From: Nesterenkonia sandarakina
GTDB taxonomy: Bacteria > Actinomycetota > Actinomycetes > Actinomycetales > Micrococcaceae
NCBI RefSeq assembly: GCF_003003175.1
Contig: NZ_PVTY01000007.1
Span: 116,193 to 180,192, forward strand
DNA length: 64,000 nucleotides
Direction of reading: 5' to 3'
Made by a program: the position numbers and the translations under genes. This document shows positions 8,429-16,457 of this stretch, piece by piece (the first letter of the stretch is position 1; every line of letters begins with the position of its first letter). Under the pieces are notes generated by a model. The model was not told where the DNA came from and did no database searches. It saw nothing but the letters and a program-made list of their open reading frames with translations.

Positions 8429-9174
8429 CGGGGCAGGAGTCCTTCGAGGTCTGCCGCGCTCACGCCGGCCAGCCCGTCGAGGGTCTGCCAACGGGCGTCG
8501 GCTGGGATCGGGGTGTAGTGCGGGACCGCGACGGTGACCAGCCCGGAGGCGGCCGCGGAGCTGACCCCCGGTACCGAGTCCTCGATCGCGATGCAGCGGC
8601 GGATCGCCAGCGGCTCCCCGCTGCGCTGTTCGTGATCTCCGGACATGGTGCTGAAGGCCTGCTGGTAGGCCTCCGGGTCGGGCTTGCCGCGGCTGACCAT
8701 GTCCCCGCTGACGATGAACTCCATCGAACCCTCCGGGAGCGCGGCGACGATCGCCTCGGCCAGCGGCTTCTCGCTCATGGTGACCAGGGCGCAGCGGACT
8801 CCGGCGGCCTTGAGGTCGGCGAGCAGCTCGCGGGCTCCCGGGCGCCAGGGCATCTCGGCGGCGGCGCGGGCCGCGACCCGGGTGATGAGGTGATCGATGA
8901 TCTCGCGCACCGTCATGTCCACCCCGGCCTCGCGCAGCACGGTGGCGCTGTAGCTCAGCGCCTGTCCGACCAGGCCGTGGGCCTGCTCCTGGGACCAGGT
9001 GCCGCCATGCGCCTCGACCAGGGCGCGCTCCTCAGAGATCCAATACGGCTCGGTGTCCACCAGCGTGCCGTCCATGTCCCAGAACACGGCCTGGAGCTCC
9101 CCGGAGAGCGGCTCGGAGGCGAGGGGGGCGGCGGAGGGCTGCTGCTGAACGGCGGCGGAGGAGGTCGAAGGCAT
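8425..9174 (-). CDS. HAD-family hydrolase (beta-phosphoglucomutase/phosphatase-like)
   Basis: The 249-residue product is a HAD-superfamily phosphohydrolase. Motif I is FWDMDGTLVDTEPYW, motif II is LVTMSEKPL, the conserved lysine is in SRGKPDPEAYQQA, and motif IV is CIAIEDSVPGVSSAAASG. The alpha-helical cap between motifs I and II and the GKPDPE/EDS pattern place it with class I phosphatases and beta-phosphoglucomutase-like enzymes; the substrate cannot be read from sequence. The start at 9174 is favoured over a longer frame reaching 9243 because TACGAT lies seven bases upstream, a spacing that fits a leaderless transcript. It is divergent from the PAC2 gene and coupled to the M50 gene by ATGA. 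Confidence 0.88.
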   Translation of the reverse strand: MPSTSSAAVQQQPSAAPLASEPLSGELQAVFWDMDGTLVDTEPYWISEERALVEAHGGTWSQEQAHGLVGQALSYSATVLREAGVDMTVREIIDHLITRVAARAAAEMPWRPGARELLADLKAAGVRCALVTMSEKPLAEAIVAALPEGSMEFIVSGDMVSRGKPDPEAYQQAFSTMSGDHEQRSGEPLAIRRCIAIEDSVPGVSSAAASGLVTVAVPHYTPIPADARWQTLDGLAGVSAADLEGLLPR

Positions 9175-9181
9175 GGGCTCA

Positions 9182-9187
9182 ATCGTA
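9182..9187 (-). promoter_or_regulatory. -10 element for the HAD phosphatase (leaderless)
   Basis: TACGAT is followed by seven bases and then the ATG at 9174, so transcription should begin at or beside the start codon. There is no Shine-Dalgarno sequence. Confidence 0.6.
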
Positions 9188-9214
9188 CGCTTCCCGTGTG
9201 CTCGCCAGGGGGGA

Positions 9215-9220
9215 TAGTCT
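9215..9220 (+). promoter_or_regulatory. -10 element for the PAC2 gene (leaderless)
   Basis: TAGTCT lies seven bases before the GTG at 9228. It is back to back with the divergent HAD promoter in a 53-bp intergenic space. Confidence 0.55.
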
Positions 9221-9227
9221 GAGAAGC

Positions 9228-10211
9228 GTGAGCGAAGAAACACCGTCTCAGGACTCCTCCCCCGAGGACTCCGGCGAAACTCCGGCAGCCGGAGACTCCA
9301 CGCTGCCCGAGGGCTTCGCGCAGCGCTTCGCCGAGCATCTTCGGGCCAACCAGACCGCGGCGACCACCGGAGAGGGCCGGCCCGCGCGCTCGCGGCCCAC
9401 GGTGATGGTGATGGCCTTCGAGGGCTGGAACGACGCCGGCGCCGCCGCCTCCTCCGCGGTGCGCGCAGTGGGCCAGGCCTGCGGCGCGGAGCTCATCGGC
9501 AAGGTCGACGACGAGGGATATTACGACTACCAGTTCTCCCGGCCCAAGGTGCGCAGCAGCGGCGGCCACCGCGAGATCATCTGGCCCTCCACCAAGATCT
9601 ACCGAGCCCGGCCGGCCCGGGCGGCGGTGGACCTGCTGCTGGTCCACGGCGTGGAGCCGAGCTTCCGCTGGCAGGCCTTCACCGCGGATCTGCTGACCCG
9701 CGCCGCGGAGAACGACGTCTCCGGGATCATCCTGGTGGGTGCGCTGCTGGCCGATGTCCCGCACACCCGCCCGATCCCGGCCTCGCTCTCCAGCGAGGAC
9801 GTGGCGCTCCAGGAGATCCTCGACATCGACGAGCCCAGCTACGAGGGTCCCACCGGGATCGTCGGGGTGCTCGCGCACACGGCCGCGCAGGCCGGTCTGC
9901 CCGCCGTCTCGCTCTGGGCGGCGATCCCGCACTACGTGGGCCAGGCGCCCTCCCCGAAGGCGCAGCTGGCGATCATGCGCGAGCTCGAGGACCTGCTCGG
10001 ACTGACCCTCGATGAGAGCGAGGTCGTCGAGGACGCCGAGGCCTGGGAGCGCGGCGTCGATGACCTGGCCGAGGAGGACACCGAGATCGCAGATTACGTC
10101 AAGCGTCTCGAGGAGGCCACGGACACCACGAATCTCCCCGAGGCCAGCGGCGAGGCGATCGCCCAGGAGTTCGAGCGCTACCTGCGCCGGCGCAAGCGCC
10201 CGGAGAGCTAG
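9228..10211 (+). CDS. PAC2-family protein
   Basis: The 327-residue product belongs to the PAC2 family, named for proteasome assembly chaperone 2, which is widespread in actinobacteria with unknown role. Family blocks include VMVMAFEGWNDAGAAAS, FSRPKVRSSGGHREIIWPST, DLLLVHGVEPSFRWQAF and SLWAAIPHYVGQAPSPKA. The C-terminal 70 residues are acidic and helical. The GTG at 9228 is preferred over one 30 bases upstream because a -10 hexamer lies seven bases before it and no ribosome site is present for either. The gene lies 2.8 kb from the proteasome-less pupylation locus, so a role in 20S assembly here is unlikely. Confidence 0.85.
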   Translation: MSEETPSQDSSPEDSGETPAAGDSTLPEGFAQRFAEHLRANQTAATTGEGRPARSRPTVMVMAFEGWNDAGAAASSAVRAVGQACGAELIGKVDDEGYYDYQFSRPKVRSSGGHREIIWPSTKIYRARPARAAVDLLLVHGVEPSFRWQAFTADLLTRAAENDVSGIILVGALLADVPHTRPIPASLSSEDVALQEILDIDEPSYEGPTGIVGVLAHTAAQAGLPAVSLWAAIPHYVGQAPSPKAQLAIMRELEDLLGLTLDESEVVEDAEAWERGVDDLAEEDTEIADYVKRLEEATDTTNLPEASGEAIAQEFERYLRRRKRPES

Positions 10212-10277
10212 CCCCGGCCTCAGCCGGAAGTCTTGACGGCGCCGGCCGACGGCGTCGCCGGCCCGGCAGTCGCAAGC

Positions 10278-11648
10278 TCAGCCGGCGGTGTTGACCGCGC
10301 CGGCCTCCACGCTGTGCGCGGGGCTGGCGTGCTGCAGCTCGATGCCCAGCAGCGCCTTGACCACGGCGATGACCCGGGCTCGGCTGGTGCCGCCGGCGAG
10401 CTGGCCGGTGGCCCACATGTCCAGGGTGTCCAGGGCCGCGGGGGCGTTGAGGTTCTGTGAGAGCGCCGAGTGCAGGGCGTACTGCAGGTCCTCGGGCACG
10501 GCGCTGGCGGTGCCGAGCTCTCCGTAGCCGTCGGTCTCCGGCGCCTGCTCCAGGGCGGCGTTCCAGCGCCCCCAGCGCTGGGCGGCGGCCTCGAGGAGGT
10601 CCGGCGTGTAGCTCCAGTCCGCCCGGTAGTGGTGGCTCAGCAGCAGGGTGCGGATCACCTGCGGGTCCACGCCCTCGGCGCGCATCCGCGAGGAGAGCAC
10701 CAGGTTGCCCTTGGACTTGGACATCTTCTCGCCGTCGAGCCCGACCATCCCGGCGTGCAGGTAGGTCTTGGCCAGCGCGACGCCGTCGGCGGCGGTGGCG
10801 TGGGCGGCGCTGAACTCATGGTGCGGGAAGCGCAGGTCGGAGCCGCCGCCCTGGACCATGAACGGGGCGGGCAGGTGGCGGCGGGCGATGACCGAACATT
10901 CGATGTGCCAGCCCGGGCGGCCCTGGCCGAGGCTGCGCCCGTCCCAGTGCGGCTCGCCGTTGCGGCGGGCACGCCACAGCAGCGGATCCAGCGGGTCGCG
11001 CTTGCCGGCGCGCTCGGGGTCTCCGCCGCGCTGCGGGAAGAGCTCTTCCATCTCGGCGCGGTCGTAGTTGCCGATGCTGCCCAGGGTCCACGGGGTGGTG
11101 GCCTGCGCCGCGGTGGTGTCGAAGTAGATGTCGAAGGATTCGCGCTCACCGGGGGTGACGCCGTCGGCCAGCTCCTCCAGCAGCACCGGCACGGGGTAGC
11201 CCATGCCGAGCTCGACCAGCTGGGCCACGTCCTGGGCCACGACCGGGATGGTCTCCACCGCGCCGAGGTAGGTGTCCGGGGCGATGACGCCGAGGGCGGT
11301 CATGTCCTCGCGGAAGAGCTCGGTCTGTTCCTGGGCGAGTGAGAACCAGTCCACCCCGGTGGCAGTGGCGCGTTCCAGCAGCGGATCGTCGATGTCGGTG
11401 ACGTTCTGCACATAGTTGACCCGCAGCCCGGCGGCGCGCCAGTAGCGCACCAGCAGGTCGAACTGGACATAGGTGTTCGCGTGGCCCAGGTGGGTGGCGT
11501 CATAGGGGGTGATGCCGCAGACGTAGAGCGACCCCACGCCGTCGGTGGACTCCACCGGGACCAGAGTGCCCGCCGAGGTGTCGTGCAGCTGCAGGGTCTC
11601 GGGCAGCGCAGGCAGGGTGGGCACGTCCGGGGAGATCCACGATTTCAC
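10278..11648 (-). CDS. mshC: Cysteine--1-D-myo-inosityl 2-amino-2-deoxy-alpha-D-glucopyranoside ligase MshC
   Basis: MshC ligates cysteine to GlcN-inositol in the penultimate steps of mycothiol synthesis, using ATP via cysteinyl-adenylate. The 456-residue product resembles class I cysteinyl-tRNA synthetase: zinc-site Cys in YVCGITPYDATHLGHA, GRPGWHIECSVIARRHL, HHEFSAAHATAADG and the KMSKS-type loop GEKMSKSKGNLVLSS. It is truncated relative to CysRS, lacking the tRNA-binding C-terminal domain, and the ITPYDATHLGHA motif is the MshC form. The GTG start has AAAGGA seven bases upstream. The neighbouring uppP is the usual actinobacterial partner. It converges with the PAC2 gene. Confidence 0.95.
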   Translation of the reverse strand: MKSWISPDVPTLPALPETLQLHDTSAGTLVPVESTDGVGSLYVCGITPYDATHLGHANTYVQFDLLVRYWRAAGLRVNYVQNVTDIDDPLLERATATGVDWFSLAQEQTELFREDMTALGVIAPDTYLGAVETIPVVAQDVAQLVELGMGYPVPVLLEELADGVTPGERESFDIYFDTTAAQATTPWTLGSIGNYDRAEMEELFPQRGGDPERAGKRDPLDPLLWRARRNGEPHWDGRSLGQGRPGWHIECSVIARRHLPAPFMVQGGGSDLRFPHHEFSAAHATAADGVALAKTYLHAGMVGLDGEKMSKSKGNLVLSSRMRAEGVDPQVIRTLLLSHHYRADWSYTPDLLEAAAQRWGRWNAALEQAPETDGYGELGTASAVPEDLQYALHSALSQNLNAPAALDTLDMWATGQLAGGTSRARVIAVVKALLGIELQHASPAHSVEAGAVNTAG

Positions 11649-11750
11649 GCAGAGGTCCTTTCACCAGTGGGGCCCCGGCAGCTGATCGGGAGGGCTCGCC
11701 CGCCGAAGAATCCCCTGCCGGGAAGAATGTCGTTACTGTCGCAACGCAGA

Positions 11751-12578
11751 TCAGGCGTTGATGATTCCGAGGCCGAGCATCACGTAGACGAACAGGCCCA
11801 GCAGGATCCGGTAGTTCACGAACAAGGTGTAGGAGTTCGTGGAGACATATTTGAGGAACCAGCCGATGATCAGATATGCCACGAAGAACCCGACCAGGGT
11901 GGCCAGCAGGGTCTGGCCCATCGTGTAGGGGCCGGTCTGCTCCCCCAGCGAGCCGAAGAGCTTGTAGAAGCCCGAGCCGAAGACCGCCGGGATCGCCAGC
12001 AGGAAGGAGTACCGGGCCGCGGCCTCGCGGGTGTAGCCCATCAACAGTCCTGCGGTGATGGTGCCGCCGGAGCGGGAGACCCCGGGGATCAGGGCCATGG
12101 CCTGGGCGAAGCCGAAGATGATGCCGTCGCGGATGCTGAGCTGGTCCAGCGGTTTGCGCTGCTTGCCGTAGGCGTCCGCGAAGGCCAGCAGCACGCCGAA
12201 GACCACCAGCATGGTGGCGGTGAGCCAGAGCGTGCGGAAGACCGATTCGATCATGTCCTCGAGCAGCAGTCCGAGCACCACGATCGGGATGCTGCCGACG
12301 ATGATGAGCCAGCCCATCCGCACGTCGGCGTCGGAATGCGGCAGCTTGCCCATCAGGGCGGCGAACCAGGCCTTGACGATGCGCACGATGTCGCGCCAGA
12401 AGTAGACCAGCACGGCGAACTCGGTGCCGAGCTGGGTGATCGCGGTGAAGGCCGCGCCGGGGTCAGCGGCGCCGGGCAGGAACTCCCCCACGATCCGCAG
12501 ATGTGCGGATGATGAGACGGGGAGGAACTCTGTCAGGCCTTGCACCAGGCCAAGAATGATCGCTTCTATCCACTGCAC
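11751..12578 (-). CDS. uppP: Undecaprenyl-diphosphatase UppP (BacA)
   Basis: UppP dephosphorylates undecaprenyl pyrophosphate so that the lipid carrier can be reused in peptidoglycan and polysaccharide synthesis. The 275-residue product is a polytopic membrane protein with about eight hydrophobic segments. The two active-site repeats are [20 protein letters not shown] at about 10-29 and [20 protein letters not shown] at about 156-175. The length is normal for the family. It starts with GTG and has no ribosome site, but TAAGCT lies six bases upstream, so a leaderless mRNA is likely. It lies upstream of mshC on the same strand, separated by 102 bp. Confidence 0.96.
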   Translation of the reverse strand: MQWIEAIILGLVQGLTEFLPVSSSAHLRIVGEFLPGAADPGAAFTAITQLGTEFAVLVYFWRDIVRIVKAWFAALMGKLPHSDADVRMGWLIIVGSIPIVVLGLLLEDMIESVFRTLWLTATMLVVFGVLLAFADAYGKQRKPLDQLSIRDGIIFGFAQAMALIPGVSRSGGTITAGLLMGYTREAAARYSFLLAIPAVFGSGFYKLFGSLGEQTGPYTMGQTLLATLVGFFVAYLIIGWFLKYVSTNSYTLFVNYRILLGLFVYVMLGLGIINA

Positions 12579-12584
12579 AGGCCG

Positions 12585-12590
12585 AGCTTA
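12585..12590 (-). promoter_or_regulatory. -10 element for uppP (leaderless)
   Basis: TAAGCT is six bases upstream of the GTG at 12578, with no Shine-Dalgarno in between. Confidence 0.5.
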
Positions 12591-12719
12591 GAGCATCGGA
12601 GCCTGGATGCCCGGGACCCACCACGGTGGTGAAGATCACCCAGGGCTGTGAGCGCGCTGGAAGTGCCCTGCTAGAGCCCTGCGAGTGACCTGGGGTTCAG
12701 CTGGACCGGCGCGGGGCGC

Positions 12720-13046
12720 TCAGCGCTCCTCGTCGTCCTCGTCCTCGTAGATCTCGTCCTCACCGTCGGAGTCTTCGTCGTTCTCGTCGTCGTCGTCGTC
12801 TTCGTCGAGATCGTCGTCGTCATCATCGTCATCATCGCTGTCGTTGTCGTCCTCGTCATAGAGGTCCAGCGGGGTGACCTCGCCGCTGGCGGCGAAGAGG
12901 GCGTCCTCATAGGCTTCGAAGGCGTCGGAGATGTTGTAGAACGCAGACTCCACCGAAGGATCCTCATCTCCACGGCGGTTCAACGAGGCGGAGAGGTGCT
13001 CTTCAAGAGCGTTTGTCAGCGCGTTGAGTGCCACGCGAGGATCCAT
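12720..13046 (-). CDS. Conserved actinobacterial protein with poly-acidic tail
   Basis: I do not recognise a function. The 108-residue product has a folded-looking helical N-terminal half (DPRVALNALTNALEEHLSAS, then ESAFYNISDAFEAYEDALFA) and a C-terminal half of almost only Asp and Glu, including a run of nine Asp. The nucleotide signature is a long GTC/GTCATC repeat on the plus strand. Two in-frame ATGs lie six bases apart; I choose the second (13046) because GGTGAG is then nine bases upstream instead of three. The frame extends further upstream but lacks signals. It is divergent from the DUF5703 gene, an arrangement I recall in Arthrobacter relatives. Confidence 0.75.
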   Translation of the reverse strand: MDPRVALNALTNALEEHLSASLNRRGDEDPSVESAFYNISDAFEAYEDALFAASGEVTPLDLYDEDDNDSDDDDDDDDDLDEDDDDDENDEDSDGEDEIYEDEDDEER

Positions 13047-13166
13047 AGTCATAAGCTCACCGTACCAACGAGACACCACTTCGGTAAGTCCTGGTTGTGA
13101 TCTCGGATTGAGACTCAAGTTCCACGTAGGCTGAAGCTTCCCCACGAAAGTGAAGGTGAACCTCTG

Positions 13167-13415
13167 ATGACCCAGCAGAACTGGTGGTCCCAGCCCATGG
13201 CCGAGCTCTACACCACGACCGACGACGCCGGTCCCACCTGGGAATACATGGTCATCACCTGCCAGCCGCAGGAGTCCTTGAAAGAGGTGCGCCGTCGGGT
13301 CACCGACCACGCGGAGTACGGCAAATGGGAGCTCCGCCGCTCCATGATCTACACCGGCGGGCTGCGCCGCTATTGGCTGCGCCGCCGCGTGATGCGGGTC
13401 CAGCGCACGCTGTAG
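13167..13415 (+). CDS. DUF5703 family protein
   Basis: The 82-residue protein carries the DUF5703 pattern TWEYMVITCQPQESLKEVRR and AEYGKWELRRSMIYTGGLRR, then YWLRRRVMRVQR. It is basic at the C-terminus. There are no membrane segments or catalytic motifs, and its function is unknown. The ATG has GTGAAGGTG about nine bases upstream. It is divergently transcribed from the acidic protein, with 120 bp between the starts; the opposite charge of the two products is notable but no interaction is established. Confidence 0.8.
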   Translation: MTQQNWWSQPMAELYTTTDDAGPTWEYMVITCQPQESLKEVRRRVTDHAEYGKWELRRSMIYTGGLRRYWLRRRVMRVQRTL

Positions 13416-13501
13416 CAGCGGAGCCGCGCGTCGAGCGCTGCTACGCGTTCCCGGGTGATCTTCAGCGGGCTGCTTGGGACGTGCTGGTCAAGACTTGTCC
13501 C

Positions 13502-14662
13502 TCAGAGCGGGCCGAGGGTGTAGTTCGCCAGGGTCCGGTGGGCTGATTCGTCGTCGGAGGGGTGATGGATCCCGGCCAGGGCGTCCCGGTAGAGCCGACT
13601 GAGCTCGGACTTACGGTGATACTGCGCTCCCCCGCTGACGCCCAGGACCAGGTCCAGGACCTTGCGTGCGGTCCGGGTGGCATTGGTGCGCAGCGCCGCG
13701 AGCCGGGGTGACCAGGAGGCGCCATGGTCGACGCCGGCTTCGATCTCCGCAGCGAGCCCGCGCAGCTGGGAGTCCAGAGACAGCTGGGCCAGCTGCGCCT
13801 CGGCCAGCTTGTACCGGGCATCGGGATCCCGGTCCATCGTCTCCCCGCTCAGCAGCGAGGTGCGTTTGGCCACCAGCTCCGCGCCCAGCGCCAGCGCCCG
13901 GTCCCCGATGCCGGTGTAGACCGCGGCGAGCAGGGTCAGGAACGAGGAGAAGATCGCGAACACCAGCGGGTCCGGGTTCGGTCCCACCGGGAGGCGTCGC
14001 ACGATCCGTTCCGGCGGCACGCGTGCGCCCTCCAGCGCTGTGGCGTGGGACTGGGTGGCGCGCATCCCGAGGGTGTCCCAGTTCTCGATGGTGCGCCAGC
14101 CGGTGGCCTCGCGTTCCAGGAACCCGAAGATCAGCGGGGTCTCCCCCGCCTCACCGGTGGCCGCGGTGTCCTTGCCGAAGAGGCCGAGCCGGGTCCAGAC
14201 CGGGGCCAAGGTGGTGAAGATCTTGGTGCCGGTGAAGGTGACCGCGCCGTCGTCGTCGACCTCGGCCTGGGTGGTGGAGTCGAAGAGCACCGCGTCGTTG
14301 CCGGCCTCGGAGATCCCGAAGGCGAAGATCTCCCCGCTCGACGCCTCGCGCAGCACCTGCTCGAAGGCGGTGTGCCCGCCGGCGACCATGCTGCGCGCCA
14401 CGGACACCCAGATGTGGTGCATGTTCACCGCGAGCGCGGTGGCCGGGGCGGCGGCCGCGAGGCGGCGCTGCGCGGAGACCAGGGTCGGCAGGTCCCAGCC
14501 GAGCCCGCCCAGCTCGGTCGGGACCATGGCGCGCAGGTACCCGGCCTCGGTGAGCTCGGCGAGGTCCTCGTGGCAGAACTCGTTGCGGGCGTCGTATCCG
14601 GGGGCGCGGGCGGCGATGCGCGCCAGCAGCTCCGGGCTCAGCACGGCGGTGACGGGGTCCAT
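13502..14662 (-). CDS. Acyl-CoA dehydrogenase family flavoprotein
   Basis: The 386-residue product matches the acyl-CoA dehydrogenase fold: helical N-terminal domain with LAELTEAGYLRAMVPTELGG, FAFGISEAGNDAVLFDS in the middle beta-domain, FTGTKIFTTLAPVWTRLG, and WDTLGMRATQSHATALEGAR. A C-terminal helical domain follows. The catalytic glutamate of classical fatty-acyl dehydrogenases is not evident; the C-terminal GGAQYHRKSELSRLYRDALA is more like the flavin-dependent monooxygenase and desulfurisation branch of the family. It is therefore assigned to the family only. AGGAG lies six bases before the ATG. An 87-bp gap separates it from the downstream-facing M20 gene on the same strand, so an operon is possible. 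Confidence 0.82.
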   Translation of the reverse strand: MDPVTAVLSPELLARIAARAPGYDARNEFCHEDLAELTEAGYLRAMVPTELGGLGWDLPTLVSAQRRLAAAAPATALAVNMHHIWVSVARSMVAGGHTAFEQVLREASSGEIFAFGISEAGNDAVLFDSTTQAEVDDDGAVTFTGTKIFTTLAPVWTRLGLFGKDTAATGEAGETPLIFGFLEREATGWRTIENWDTLGMRATQSHATALEGARVPPERIVRRLPVGPNPDPLVFAIFSSFLTLLAAVYTGIGDRALALGAELVAKRTSLLSGETMDRDPDARYKLAEAQLAQLSLDSQLRGLAAEIEAGVDHGASWSPRLAALRTNATRTARKVLDLVLGVSGGAQYHRKSELSRLYRDALAGIHHPSDDESAHRTLANYTLGPL

Positions 14663-14749
14663 GGTGCGCTCCTGCGGTGGGGACTGACTGTCGGGTGGGC
14701 GGTCTCGGGGGCGGGGCTGTCCTGCGGTGTGCCTGCCGGGGGGCGGGGC

Positions 14750-16084
14750 TTACTGGGCGGCGAGGAAGCGGTGCAGCACCCGGACGCCGAAGGTCAGCGC
14801 CTCGGTGGGGACGCGCTCGTCCACGCCGTGGAACATGCCGGTGAAGTCCAGTTCGGCGGGCAGCTGCAGCGGGGCGAAGCCGTAGCCGGAGATCCCCAGC
14901 GAGGACAGGTGCTTGTTGTCGGTGCCGCCGCCGAGCATGTAGGGAAGCACCACGGCCTCGGGATCCTCGGCCTTGAGCGAGGCGACCATCTGTTCGACGA
15001 GCAGCCCGGAGAACGGGACCTCCAGCGAGGGGCCGCCGTTGAGCAGCTCGAAGCTGACCTTCTCGCCGGCGAGCTCCTTGAGCTTCGCGGCGACCTGCTC
15101 GTCCTGCTCCGGGAGGGTGCGCGCATCGACCAGCGCCGACGCGGAGCCGGGGACCACGTTGTGCTTATAGCCGCCCTCGAGCAGGGTCGGGTTGGAGGTG
15201 TTGCGCAGGGTGGCGGAGATGAACTTCGAGGCGCTGCCGGTGGCTTCGAGGAGCTCGGAGGGGTCCTTCTCGTCGAAGGGGATCCCGGTGAGCTCGGAGA
15301 GCTGTTCCATCAGCGCCCGGGTGGTCTTGGTGTAGTCCAGCGGCCACTCGTATTCGCCGATGGCGGCCACGGCGGCGCCGAGCCGCACCACCGGGTTGTC
15401 GCTGTGGATCGCGGAGCCGTGCCCGGCGGTGCCGGAGGCGGTCATCTTGGTCCAGTGCAGGCCCTTCTCCCCGGTCTGGATCAGGTAGGCGCGCTGCCCG
15501 GCGACGTCGGTGGAGAACCCGCCGACCTCGCTGATCGCCTCGGTGGCGCCGGCGAACGCCTCGGGGTGGTGCTCGACCATCCACTTGGCGCCGAAGCTGC
15601 CGTTGTCCTCTTCATCCGCGAAGAAGGCGAAGATCAGGTCGCGCTGGGGCTGGTGGCCCTCGCGGTGCATCCGCAACAGCGCGGCGAGGATCATCGCGTT
15701 CATGTCCTTCATGTCCACCGCCCCTCGGCCCCAGATCATCCCGTCACGGATCTCCGCGGCGAAGGGATCGACCTGCCAGTCCTCGGCCTGGGCGGGGACG
15801 ACGTCGAGGTGCCCGTGCACGACCAGCGCGCCCAGCTCCGGGTCCGCGCCCTTCATCCGGGCCACCACGGAGGTGCGTCCGGGTGCGGATTCGTAGATCT
15901 CCGGTTCAAGCCCGGCCTGGCGCATGATCGCGGCACAGTACTCGGCGGCCTCGCGCTCCCCGTTGGACTTGCCCTCGCCCCAGTTGGAGGTGTCGAAGCG
16001 GATCAGGTCCCGGCAGAAGTCGATGACCTCGGTCTCAGCGGCGGCTGCGGGATCTGCGGGATTCGTGCCGGGGGCGATGCTCAC
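14750..16084 (-). CDS. M20-family metallopeptidase
   Basis: The 444-residue product is a zinc-dependent aminoacylase/dipeptidase of the M20/M25/M40 group. Metal and catalytic motifs are ALVVHGHLDVVPAQAEDW, GRGAVDMKDMNAMILAALL with the bridging Asp, FAFFADEEDNGSFGAKW with the catalytic Glu pair, and GGTDNKHLSSLGISGYGFAP near the end. The dimerisation domain lies between. The substrate is unclear; cytosolic peptides or N-acylated amino acids are typical. The GTG start has AGGAG seven bases upstream, so a normal leadered mRNA is expected. It is the upstream member of a possible two-gene unit with the acyl-CoA dehydrogenase-like gene. Confidence 0.9.
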   Translation of the reverse strand: MSIAPGTNPADPAAAAETEVIDFCRDLIRFDTSNWGEGKSNGEREAAEYCAAIMRQAGLEPEIYESAPGRTSVVARMKGADPELGALVVHGHLDVVPAQAEDWQVDPFAAEIRDGMIWGRGAVDMKDMNAMILAALLRMHREGHQPQRDLIFAFFADEEDNGSFGAKWMVEHHPEAFAGATEAISEVGGFSTDVAGQRAYLIQTGEKGLHWTKMTASGTAGHGSAIHSDNPVVRLGAAVAAIGEYEWPLDYTKTTRALMEQLSELTGIPFDEKDPSELLEATGSASKFISATLRNTSNPTLLEGGYKHNVVPGSASALVDARTLPEQDEQVAAKLKELAGEKVSFELLNGGPSLEVPFSGLLVEQMVASLKAEDPEAVVLPYMLGGGTDNKHLSSLGISGYGFAPLQLPAELDFTGMFHGVDERVPTEALTFGVRVLHRFLAAQ

Positions 16085-16187
16085 AGTGCGTCTCCTGGGG
16101 TAGGGGAATCTTCTGCCCCCAGCCTATCGAGTCTCCTCCTCCCAGGCTCTGTACAGGTTGCATGCACTCTTTAGGTGTGTCCTCGGC

Positions 16188-16193
16188 TATACT
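16188..16193 (+). promoter_or_regulatory. -10 element for the 36-residue ORF (leaderless)
   Basis: TATACT is a near-consensus -10 hexamer placed exactly six bases before the ATG at 16200. It is the strongest hexamer of the leaderless set in the window. Confidence 0.65.
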
Positions 16194-16199
16194 CCGAAC

Positions 16200-16310
16200 A
16201 TGATCATCAGAACAGTTCTCATGTGGCTCGGCCGCAAAGTCTTCCGTATGGTACGCAGCCGCTCCGGCCGCAACCCCGGCAACCCCGGCGCAGGCACCGC
16301 CCCGCGCTGA
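16200..16310 (+). CDS. 36-residue basic hydrophobic small protein
   Basis: This small ORF encodes 36 residues beginning MIIRTVLMWLGRKVFRMVRS and ending in a Gly/Asn/Pro-rich tail ending TAPR. The first half is a cationic amphipathic helix candidate with Arg/Lys between hydrophobic residues, so it could lie on a membrane surface. I recognise no family. Support for expression is the -10 element TATACT six bases before the ATG and the absence of any other explanation for that promoter. It is followed 23 bases later by a TTGAGGGGCGGA palindrome. It could instead be a chance ORF behind a promoter for the lipoprotein, though that gene has its own -10. Confidence 0.5.
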   Translation: MIIRTVLMWLGRKVFRMVRSRSGRNPGNPGAGTAPR

Positions 16311-16332
16311 CCCTGCTCGACCCTTTCCACGT

Positions 16333-16400
16333 TGAGGGGCGGATTCTGCGCCTGGTTTGACCCGAGACGGGCTTGAACCGGTGGCAGAATCCGCCCCTCA
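16333..16400. repeat. Palindromic element, TTGAGGGGCGGA family, copy 1
   Basis: Perfect 16-bp inverted arms, TGAGGGGCGGATTCTG at 16333-16348 and its complement at 16385-16400, enclose 36 bases. It lies between the 36-residue ORF and the lipoprotein gene. The same arm core recurs at 17408-17485 and 51148-51217. In copies 1 and 2 the left arm is preceded by CCCTTTC. Confidence 0.8.
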
Positions 16401-16445
16401 GTGCGTGGTGCATAATTTTCTCTCGCCTAGAGACCCTCGTTTTTG

Positions 16446-16451
16446 TAGAGT
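16446..16451 (+). promoter_or_regulatory. -10 element for the lipoprotein gene (leaderless)
   Basis: TAGAGT precedes the ATG at 16458 by six bases; no Shine-Dalgarno is visible. Confidence 0.55.
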
Positions 16452-16457
16452 CGCGAT

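Noticed and set aside
16333..16400. Simple transcription terminator
   Set aside because: Arms are followed by no T-run and the same arms recur at two other sites with different loops, so a repeat family is a better description.
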